This document shows, piece after piece, positions 58,097 through 64,000 of a DNA stretch of 64,000 nucleotides (position 1 is the first letter of the stretch; the number at the start of each line of letters is the position of its first letter). Location of the stretch: assembly GCA_051883095.1 (NCBI GenBank), contig JBJETB010000004.1:1-64000 (forward strand), written 5' to 3'. This stretch comes from SUG1106 sp051883095 (GTDB lineage: Bacteria > Bacillota > Clostridia > Peptostreptococcales > Anaerovoracaceae). The notes under the pieces were generated by a model. That model had not been told where the DNA came from and did not search any database. It saw only the letters and a list, made by a program, of their open reading frames with translations. A program made the translations under genes and the position numbers.

Positions 58097-58201
58097 AGAA
58101 ATAAAGGTTTTACTCTGGCAGGGCTCCTTATTGCAGTGGCAATCCTGTCCGTGCTTGTGGCAGTCAGCATTCCTTTTTTTAAAGATGTACTCAAAAAATG
58201 C
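58097..58201 (+). pseudogene. Fragment of a type IV prepilin-like gene
   Basis: One frame encodes RNKGFTLAGLLIAVAILSVL then VAVSIPFFKDVLKK, the class-III signal and N-terminal helix of a type IV pilin/pseudopilin. The conserved Glu5 is Gly. A stop codon lies just before (58094-58096), with ATGAAGAAA in a different frame, and after ~35 codons the sequence runs into a terminator. Neither a start nor a globular domain is left. Confidence 0.65.
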
Positions 58202-58215
58202 CCTCATCTTACAGA

Positions 58216-58258
58216 AAACTCTCCAACACCGAAATTACTTTTCAATGTTGGAGAGTTT
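58216..58258 (-). terminator. Terminator of the NADAR-macrodomain gene
   Basis: AAACTCTCCAACA pairs with TGTTGGAGAGTTT, a perfect 13-bp stem with a 17-nt loop, nine bases after the gene's stop on the minus strand, followed by TCTGT. Confidence 0.8.
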
Positions 58259-58267
58259 AAACTTTTC

Positions 58268-59272
58268 CTATTTATATTCTTTTAAATACTCACATGCAAA
58301 TCCAAAAATCCGTTGATCAACACATGAAAAATATACCTTTAACTCATAATCTGGGTTTTCATTCAACCAATTCATCACTGAATGAATTCCCATTTCAATC
58401 GCTTTTTTCTTTGGAAAACAGAATTTTCCTGTAGATAATGCCGGAAATACGATGGAATGTATTTCATACTCTTTTGCCAGATTCAATGTATTCTTATAAC
58501 ACTCCGCAAGCAAAGATTCATTATCTTTTCCATAAACCGGGCCAACTGCATGAATCACATATTTTGCGTTCAGTTTGTATCCTTTTGTCAGCTTTGCCTG
58601 TCCAGTTTCACAGCCGTTTAAGGTCTGACATTCTGCCCGCAATGCAGGTCCTGCCGCTCTATGAATTGCACCATCAACACCTGTTCCTCCCAAAAGAGTT
58701 TTATTAGCAGCATTTACAATACAATCCACTTCCATCTGCGTGATGTCTTCATCTGTAATTGTAATTCCGGCAATCGGTCCATACATATTCACTGGATAAC
58801 TCTTTTTAGAAGCAGGCAAACCTTCTTCATGATATTTTCTGCGCAATTCCATCAAAATCTTTCCCAAATGGTTTTCACCTTCACCGGTTGTGTGATCAAT
58901 TCCCCAGAAAACGTCTCCCCAGGAGTTTCCCTCTTTCAAAGGTTTGTCACCTGTTTCCAGAAGCCGAATTGCCAGTTCAGGATGCTGAAAAAACTTTGCT
59001 TCCACAATTTTCGTCATCAGATCTACTTTGACTTCATCCCAGTCCTCACGCATTTCTACTTTCCTGCCAAATCTTTTCGCTTCATCGGCATACATATTTG
59101 CGAATTTTAATTTATCTTCCGGACGCTTGCATTTCTGAGCCTGATACACAGCTTCAGAATTGTAATATGCAATACCTTCAAATTCCATTTTTGCAGGATA
59201 GAAATTACTCAAGAAGTCATATTCTTCGCGGAAATAATCAATAGAATCACGATGCGTTTCATAATATCCCAT
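58268..59272 (-). CDS. NADAR-macrodomain fusion protein
   Basis: A 334-residue two-domain protein. Residues ~10-160 are a NADAR/YbiA-like domain (YDFLSNFYPAKMEFEG; SEAVYQAQK; EGNSWGDVFWGID; NHLGKILMELR). Residues ~170-334 are a macrodomain with the ADP-ribose loops VNAANKTLLGGTGVDGAIH and PALSTGKFCFPKKKA. Both domain types handle ADP-ribose: macrodomains bind or remove it, and NADAR enzymes have been linked to hydrolysis of ADP-ribosylated or riboflavin-pathway N-glycosides. Cytoplasmic. It is AT-richer than the surroundings and flanked by gene fragments, which suggests acquisition. An ATPase fragment upstream may be its former partner. Confidence 0.85.
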   Translation of the reverse strand: MGYYETHRDSIDYFREEYDFLSNFYPAKMEFEGIAYYNSEAVYQAQKCKRPEDKLKFANMYADEAKRFGRKVEMREDWDEVKVDLMTKIVEAKFFQHPELAIRLLETGDKPLKEGNSWGDVFWGIDHTTGEGENHLGKILMELRRKYHEEGLPASKKSYPVNMYGPIAGITITDEDITQMEVDCIVNAANKTLLGGTGVDGAIHRAAGPALRAECQTLNGCETGQAKLTKGYKLNAKYVIHAVGPVYGKDNESLLAECYKNTLNLAKEYEIHSIVFPALSTGKFCFPKKKAIEMGIHSVMNWLNENPDYELKVYFSCVDQRIFGFACEYLKEYK

Positions 59273-59316
59273 TATGTTTCACCTCTTTTCTTAATTTGTG
59301 TTCTTAATTTGTGTCC

Positions 59317-59500
59317 TTACTTTTTTAAACACAAATCCATTCTATCCTTACCCGTTCCAGGTAACCCGGACATAAGAATCACTTCTCCCCATGTATTATC
59401 ATAAAGAGTCTGGTCCGGCATCACATTTCTGCCACTCAGATATGCATGTTTCGTATAAGAAGTCATAAAATTGTATGGTCCATTCTCACATCCCTTTGTA
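59317..59500 (-). pseudogene. Truncated P-loop ATPase/kinase fragment
   Basis: A minus-strand frame reads NGPYNFMTSYTKHAYLSGRN, then TLYDNTWGEVILMSGLPGTGKD, ending eight codons later. The GLPGTGK Walker A loop is intact but everything after it is missing, and there is no proper start: the frame opens inside the end of the methyltransferase gene. It reads as the internal piece of an AAA/polynucleotide-kinase-like gene cut at both ends. Confidence 0.6.
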
Positions 59501-61025
59501 GACATGTCACGACTTCCACATGGCTGGTCCAAGGGAACATGTCGCACGGTGTGGCTTCCCTGAACTCATAACCGTTTTCGGTAAGCCATTTTATATCTCT
59601 TGCAAGTGTAGCCGGGTCGCAGGAAACATAAACTATTTTTTCCGGCCCTGCTGTGACCACAGCTTCAAGCAGCCTCTCATCACATCCTGCTCTCGGTGGA
59701 TCAAGTATTGCCACATCAGCTTGGGAAATTCGTATCGCCGGATCTTTGCCGCCTTCTGTGCCGTGTGCGCTGTTCTCTGCACCTTGCGCGCTTGCCATGC
59801 CCATCATCTTAGGCAACTCTTCTTCTGCCTTGCCACAGACATATCGTGCATTTACGATGCCATTGATAGTGGCATTTCTGTTGGCATCAAGGACGGCGCC
59901 CTTTACGGATTCAATGCCGATAACCTGTCCCGGTTCAGCCGCACTTTCCCTGGCTTTTTTCTTCATCTCCCTGGCGCAGAAAAGCCCTATGGTTCCCACT
60001 CCGCAGTAAAGGTCGAGAACAGTTTCTCCACCCTTCAGGTCCGCATATTCCAGAACCTTGTCGTAAAGCTTCACCATCTGCTCTCTGTTTACCTGATAGA
60101 AGGAAAGCGGTGAAATTTCAAACTTCATGCCGCTGACTTCTTCCGTGATAGTAGGCTTGCCGGCTAAAGTGATGTACTCTTCTCCCAGAATCTGTCCGTC
60201 CAGGTTTTTCGACTTGTTTACATTGATTACAACGCTCTCCAGGCTGAACTCCACCCCTGCCAGCGGGCCGTCTTCATAAACAGGCACATTGTATATGGCC
60301 TCATCCAGCATTTCCACCAGCTTCTGAGCATTAGGAATCGCTTTGCCGTTGATGACCAGTATCACCATCACTTCACCTGTCCCGGCGGCGGTGCGCACTA
60401 TCATGTGGCGCATGAGGCCCTTTTCCCACCTCGGGTCATATGACGTGATGTGGTCCTCAACCATAAACTGCCTCAGGGCCTCCGCCGCCGCCATGGCCGG
60501 TTCCGACTGCAGCCAGCAGTCGCTGCAGTCGGCCACCTCGTGGCTGCGAGCCCCAAAAAAGCCGACCCGGGGCTCGTGAACCGGCTGCACGATTCCGCCT
60601 TTCAGAGTAATCAGGCCTCCCGTGCTCACAGGCATACTGGCCTTGTTTCTGTATCTGAAAGGCTCCTCCATTTCCATAATAGGATATACAACCGGATCGG
60701 TTATTCCGCCCAGCCTTTCCAGTTTATCGCGCACCTGTTTCTCTTTCAGCGCCAGCTGGCCGTCATATGACAGCTGCCCGTAAGGGCAGCCTCCGCATTC
60801 ACCCTGCTGCTCACAAAAGCTCTCTATCCTGTACGGTGATTCTTCTAATATCTCTAACAGCTTTCCGAAGCCGTATCTTTTCTTCACTTTCTGAAGCTGG
60901 ACCTGAACTCTGTCACCGACCACTGCGCCGTCCACAAAAACAGCGAACCCGTCAGCTTTGCCGATTCCCTTTCCCTCCTGGCTCATATCTTCTATTGTCA
61001 ACTCTAAAATCTGCCCTTTTTCCAT
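59463..61025 (-). CDS. 23S rRNA (uracil-C5)-methyltransferase, RlmD/RumA family
   Basis: A 520-residue enzyme: N-terminal TRAM domain (IEDMSQEGKGIGKADG), an iron-sulfur cysteine cluster (CEQQGECGGCPYG plus a later cysteine), the SAM-binding LDLYCGVGTIGLF, LDPPRAGCD and the catalytic cysteine in VYVSCDPATLARD. It methylates uridine in rRNA. The last ~10 residues (RDVRMDHTIL) run into the ATPase fragment, so the natural C-terminus has been replaced by a few codons; the catalytic part is complete. Between residues ~400 and 425 there is an Ala/Gly/Glu-rich insert. Confidence 0.9.
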   Translation of the reverse strand: MEKGQILELTIEDMSQEGKGIGKADGFAVFVDGAVVGDRVQVQLQKVKKRYGFGKLLEILEESPYRIESFCEQQGECGGCPYGQLSYDGQLALKEKQVRDKLERLGGITDPVVYPIMEMEEPFRYRNKASMPVSTGGLITLKGGIVQPVHEPRVGFFGARSHEVADCSDCWLQSEPAMAAAEALRQFMVEDHITSYDPRWEKGLMRHMIVRTAAGTGEVMVILVINGKAIPNAQKLVEMLDEAIYNVPVYEDGPLAGVEFSLESVVINVNKSKNLDGQILGEEYITLAGKPTITEEVSGMKFEISPLSFYQVNREQMVKLYDKVLEYADLKGGETVLDLYCGVGTIGLFCAREMKKKARESAAEPGQVIGIESVKGAVLDANRNATINGIVNARYVCGKAEEELPKMMGMASAQGAENSAHGTEGGKDPAIRISQADVAILDPPRAGCDERLLEAVVTAGPEKIVYVSCDPATLARDIKWLTENGYEFREATPCDMFPWTSHVEVVTCLQRDVRMDHTIL

Positions 61026-61084
61026 TGCGGACTACCTCTGCTTCCTTTACTTTTTCTACTACCATTGTACCCCAGATAGCTTGC

Positions 61085-61786
61085 TTATAGCAAATACAAT
61101 TTAATCATTCTTTCAATGAAATCTACATCTATGCTGCCCTCCTCGCTGTCAAAGCTCATGAGCAGGTTGTCCCAAGGATTAAATCCTGCCTCATGGAAGT
61201 CCACCATTTTACGGTACATCCTCTGTCTGTACTCCTCGCTGAAAATCATGCCGAAATGCTCCCAGATAAATATTTTGCCGTCCCGCTTTCTCCTTATGAC
61301 AAAATCCGGATAGATTGTCCTTCCGTTTATGTGCAATGCCACTTCGTATTTATATTCCAGTCCGTTGGAGTCCAGCACCATTGCCACCAGAACCTCCGAC
61401 TTGCTTCTGAAATACACGCCTTTGTAATAATGCCTTCGTTCTTCCTTTTTATATATGTTCTGCTCTTCCTCGAGCAATTCCCACTCCATAGGATTAGGAA
61501 AGAGAGGGGCATAATCTCTCATCAGACGCTCCAGAACCGGTATATCTTTTTCAATATTATGAATCTGCGACTTCAGCCATCTCTTTTCCATCAGAAGCTG
61601 CCGGAGCCTGGGATCGTCCTGCAGACTAATGAGTTTTCCATTATTGCTTGCATAGTAATATGTATGACCTTTTGCGAATTTATGAACCAGACTTCCTTCC
61701 GGCATGACTGATATATCGCTTTTCACCTGCGCATTTATTCTTCTCATATACTCGAGCTGCGTTTTCGCTTTCTCCAAAAAATTCAT
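61085..61786 (-). CDS. Uncharacterised protein with nuclease-like core
   Basis: A 233-residue protein. The N-terminal ~110 residues are helical and charged (coiled-coil-like). The C-terminal half reads RSKSEVLVAMVLDSNGLEYKYE, then YPDFVI, then GKIFIWEHFGM: an E...PD...(E)xH pattern like PD-(D/E)xK nuclease folds (VRR-NUC/TnsA-like), with His where Lys is usual. I cannot name the family. Single gene, AAGGGG before the ATG; its upstream region carries the 63-bp repeats. Confidence 0.55.
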   Translation of the reverse strand: MNFLEKAKTQLEYMRRINAQVKSDISVMPEGSLVHKFAKGHTYYYASNNGKLISLQDDPRLRQLLMEKRWLKSQIHNIEKDIPVLERLMRDYAPLFPNPMEWELLEEEQNIYKKEERRHYYKGVYFRSKSEVLVAMVLDSNGLEYKYEVALHINGRTIYPDFVIRRKRDGKIFIWEHFGMIFSEEYRQRMYRKMVDFHEAGFNPWDNLLMSFDSEEGSIDVDFIERMIKLYLL

Positions 61787-61931
61787 TATAGCCCCTTTCT
61801 TATCAATTATGTTATATTTTTACATAATTATAACTTATGTTTCAGGAAAAATCAATCATATATTTTAATTTTATCCAGTAAAATTTTTCTGTAGAGGCGT
61901 TATTGGAGCCGTTGGGATATTATTACAGTGC

Positions 61932-61994
61932 TTGGTTTTCAATTTCCGGCGAAATGTTTTCAAAAAGAAAACCAAATCGAGATTTTGGAAAACC
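61932..61994. repeat. 63-bp palindromic unit, copy 1
   Basis: Starts TTGGTTTTC, holds GTTTTCAAAAAGAAAACC at offset 24 and ends GGAAAACC. Each unit has four GGTTTTC-type boxes in alternating directions. It lies in the 61787-62241 gap, which otherwise holds no gene. Confidence 0.8.
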
Positions 61995-62107
61995 AAAGGC
62001 CTATTCAGGCCTAATTGCGTAGAAGAAAACGGCTTTTTGACTACAGTATTTATAATTTTTTTAAAAATTTTACATAAAAAAACTAGTAAAATGGAAATAT
62101 CTTTGAA

Positions 62108-62170
62108 TTGGTTTTCTAAAACCGCCAAATCGTTTTCAAAAAGAAAACCATACAGAGCATTTTGAAAACC
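62108..62170. repeat. 63-bp palindromic unit, copy 2
   Basis: Same length and box positions as copy 1, 176 bp away. TTGGTTTTC and the 18-mer GTTTTCAAAAAGAAAACC are identical at the same offset, while the sequence between boxes has drifted, which suggests the boxes are under selection. Confidence 0.8.
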
Positions 62171-62184
62171 TCCGACAAAACCAT

Positions 62185-62219
62185 AAAAAAGAAGGCGAAG
62201 AACCTATCGGCCCTTCGCC
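62185..62219 (-). terminator. Terminator of the V-ATPase operon
   Basis: GGCGAAG pairs with CTTCGCC (12-nt loop), followed on the minus strand by TTCTTTTTT, 22 bases after the subunit D stop. Confidence 0.85.
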
Positions 62220-62241
62220 ATCATATCAATACACTATTAAT

Positions 62242-62931
62242 TTAGCTGCACGCTTCCTTGTACTCTCGCTCGTCGGCAGCGCGCTTTTCCTCTATAGCCT
62301 CGGCCAGAATCATGTCTTTAACCTTCATAAGACGGGTCTGGTTGCCTCGCTCGTTTTCGTCCAGCTTCATGACGATATACTTGATGGTCATCTGAAGCTG
62401 AGGAATCTTTACGTATTCCAGAGCGTTTACACGACGTCTGGTTCGTTCGAGCTCAGCGGCCAGCATAGCGGCCTCCTTTTCCTTGGCGGCCAGCTCCAGC
62501 ATAATCGGGAAGACCTCCGCCATGTGACGGATGGCTGAATCCAGCTCGCCGGAAGTGCCCGCATAGCCGTAAGGGAAGATGTCCGTCTGATCCTCTGCAG
62601 TTGTCTTGAAGTCAAACACGGGAACATCAACACTCATGACATTTTTGCCGCCTACGGAAAGCTCCACTCCCTGCTTCGGGAACATGAGCGCTTCCTCCAG
62701 AACCTCCTGGCTCATAACCGCACTGGCAACGGAAAAACTTTCGTAAACCTCCGCCAGGGCAGCCTCGGCCCGCGCACGAAGTTCCTTGTTTTCGCGGGCC
62801 AGCTCCAGGAAGCCCTTCATAAGCTCGTCACGCTTATCCTTCATCAGCTTATGGCCTCTGGTGGCAGTGGCGAGCTTTTTCTTCAAGGTGGTGAGCATCA
62901 TTCTGGTAGGATTTACATTTAACCTTTCCAT
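62242..62931 (-). CDS. V-type ATP synthase subunit D
   Basis: A 229-residue central-stalk subunit, largely two long coiled-coil helices: MERLNVNPTRMMLTTLKKKL with ATRGHKLMKDKRDELMKGF at the N-terminus and ERTRRRVNALEYVKIPQLQM near the end. It couples rotation of the membrane ring to the A3B3 head. It follows subunit B by 13 bases, the usual B-D order, and is last in the operon. Confidence 0.95.
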   Translation of the reverse strand: MERLNVNPTRMMLTTLKKKLATATRGHKLMKDKRDELMKGFLELARENKELRARAEAALAEVYESFSVASAVMSQEVLEEALMFPKQGVELSVGGKNVMSVDVPVFDFKTTAEDQTDIFPYGYAGTSGELDSAIRHMAEVFPIMLELAAKEKEAAMLAAELERTRRRVNALEYVKIPQLQMTIKYIVMKLDENERGNQTRLMKVKDMILAEAIEEKRAADEREYKEACS

Positions 62932-62944
62932 CTTGACCTCCTGT

Positions 62945-64000
62945 CTATCCGAGATACTTCTCGATATATTCGTCCTTGATTCTCTTCAGCTCGCTCTTTG
63001 GAAGCATCTTGAGAAGTCTCCAGCCTGTGTCCAGAGTTTCCTCGATAGTTCTGTCGGTCTCGTAACCCTGGGAAACGTATTCTTTCTCGAAGGCCTGGCT
63101 GAACTTGGCATACATCAGGTCAACATCGGTCAGAGCAGCTTCGCCCAGGATTGTAACCAGTTCCAGACATTCCTTACCGCGGGCATAAGCAGCGAAAAGC
63201 TGGTTCATTGTGTCAGCGTGGTCCTCACGGGTTTTGCCCTTGCCGATACCCTTATCCTTAAGTCGCGACAGGGACGGAAGTACGTCGATTGGCGGCTTCA
63301 GACCCTTACGATACAGTTCACGGGAAAGGATAATCTGTCCTTCTGTGATGTATCCTGTCAGGTCAGGAATCGGGTGAGTCTTATCATCTTCAGGCATGGT
63401 CAGAATAGGAATCATGGTGATGGAACCGTCGAAGCCTTTCTTTCTGCCTGCTCTTTCATACATGGTTGCAAGGTCGGTATACAGGTAGCCAGGATATCCA
63501 CGGCGGCCCGGAACCTCCTTACGAGCTGCGGATACCTCACGGAGAGCTTCCGCATAGTTTGTGATATCTGTCATGATTACCAGAACGTGCATACCTAAAT
63601 CGAAGGCCAGATATTCAGCAGCTGTAAGAGCCATACGCGGAGTTGCGATACGTTCTACTGCAGGGTCGTTGGCCAGGTTCATGAAAAGCACTGTTCTGTC
63701 GATGGCTCCGGTCTTTCTGAAGTCGGATGCGAAGAACTCGGCTTCCTCGTGAGTGATACCGATAGCCGCAAATACTACAGCGAAGTTGCCTTCACCGCCT
63801 TTAACCTTTGCCTGACGGGCAATCTGAGCAGCCAGGTCTGCGTGAGGAAGACCTGAAGCCGAGAAAATCGGCAGCTTCTGTCCTCTTACCAGTGTGTTCA
63901 GTCCGTCGATGGCAGATACGCCTGTCTGAATGAACTCAGACGGATAGTCACGAGCTGCCGGGTTCATAGGCAGACCGTTGATATCGAGCATCTTTTCGGC
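62945..64000 (-). CDS. V-type ATP synthase subunit B, C-terminal part
   Basis: The frame continues past the window edge (AEKMLDINGLPMNPAARDYP), so about 100 N-terminal residues are missing. Typical subunit B segments: FIQTGVSAIDGLNTLVRGQK, the degenerate nucleotide loop SASGLPHADLAAQIARQA in place of a full Walker A, ITNYAEALREVSAARKEVPGRRGYPGY in outline, and LSRLKDKGIGKGKTREDH. It is the non-catalytic regulatory subunit of the head. In anaerobes the enzyme may run in either direction with protons or sodium. Confidence 0.96.
   Translation of the reverse strand, partial: AEKMLDINGLPMNPAARDYPSEFIQTGVSAIDGLNTLVRGQKLPIFSASGLPHADLAAQIARQAKVKGGEGNFAVVFAAIGITHEEAEFFASDFRKTGAIDRTVLFMNLANDPAVERIATPRMALTAAEYLAFDLGMHVLVIMTDITNYAEALREVSAARKEVPGRRGYPGYLYTDLATMYERAGRKKGFDGSITMIPILTMPEDDKTHPIPDLTGYITEGQIILSRELYRKGLKPPIDVLPSLSRLKDKGIGKGKTREDHADTMNQLFAAYARGKECLELVTILGEAALTDVDLMYAKFSQAFEKEYVSQGYETDRTIEETLDTGWRLLKMLPKSELKRIKDEYIEKYLG

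Noticed and set aside
58131..58316. 61-codon plus-strand frame
   Set aside because: It is out of frame with the prepilin-like fragment and reads through the terminator hairpin into the NADAR gene antisense.
59283..59310. Short tandem duplication CTTAATTTGTGT
   Set aside because: Two near-copies of 13 bp next to the ATPase fragment; too short to call an insertion footprint or attachment site.

Overview
The window looks like chromosome of an anaerobic, endospore-forming Clostridia member (Bacillota). The evidence is spore genes (a CwlJ-type cortex hydrolase with GerQ, cotJABC, pdaA, spmA/spmB), the hrcA-grpE-dnaK-dnaJ order with a perfect CIRCE element, a V-type ATPase, rubrerythrin/rubredoxin oxygen defence and a meso-diaminopimelate (DAP) cell wall. 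I cannot name the genus from sequence alone. No rRNA, tRNA, CRISPR array or insertion sequence was seen.

Layout. 0-8 kb: cwlJ-like/gerQ, an EamA transporter, a fused chorismate-synthase-like/AroE/AroK protein, a KdpE/KdpD-like two-component pair and cotJABC. 8-20 kb, minus strand: a flavoprotein, an intergenic array of four regularly spaced dyads, and a likely five-gene unit (E2-like acyltransferase, acyl-AMP ligase, secreted GH25 lysozyme, a 1617-residue HD/helical/nucleotidyltransferase/acetyltransferase-like/phosphoribosyltransferase protein, a malate/lactate dehydrogenase homologue). 20-28 kb: heat-shock operon, pdaA and transporters.

27.5-46.2 kb is the most coherent part. Five sequences fit the sigma-54 -24/-12 promoter (GG-N10-GC within GGCA...TTGC). 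They lie in front of spmA-spmB-S66 peptidase-serine hydrolase-zinc ribbon-dppA-D-cysteine desulfhydrase-like-symporter; a membrane protein plus a VanX-type D-Ala-D-Ala dipeptidase; an M19 dipeptidase; an M20 amidohydrolase plus alr; and dapF-lysA. A sigma-54 activator gene lies directly upstream of dapF. I read this as a regulon for catabolism of peptidoglycan-derived, D-amino-acid-containing peptides, possibly turning DAP into lysine. Function is inferred; the promoter pattern and gene content are read from the sequence.

46-57.7 kb: thioredoxin reductase, a Crp/Fnr-linked redox operon (rhodanese, CoA-disulfide-reductase-like protein, rubredoxin-type and ferredoxin-rubrerythrin fusions), a Bce-type ABC transporter with its two-component system, and a TetR-GNAT pair. 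57.7-59.5 kb is a scar of broken genes (ArsC-like, prepilin-like, P-loop ATPase) around an intact NADAR-macrodomain fusion. 59.5-64 kb: a 23S rRNA methyltransferase, an uncharacterised nuclease-like protein, a 63-bp palindromic unit present twice, and V-ATPase subunits D and B (B runs off the window).
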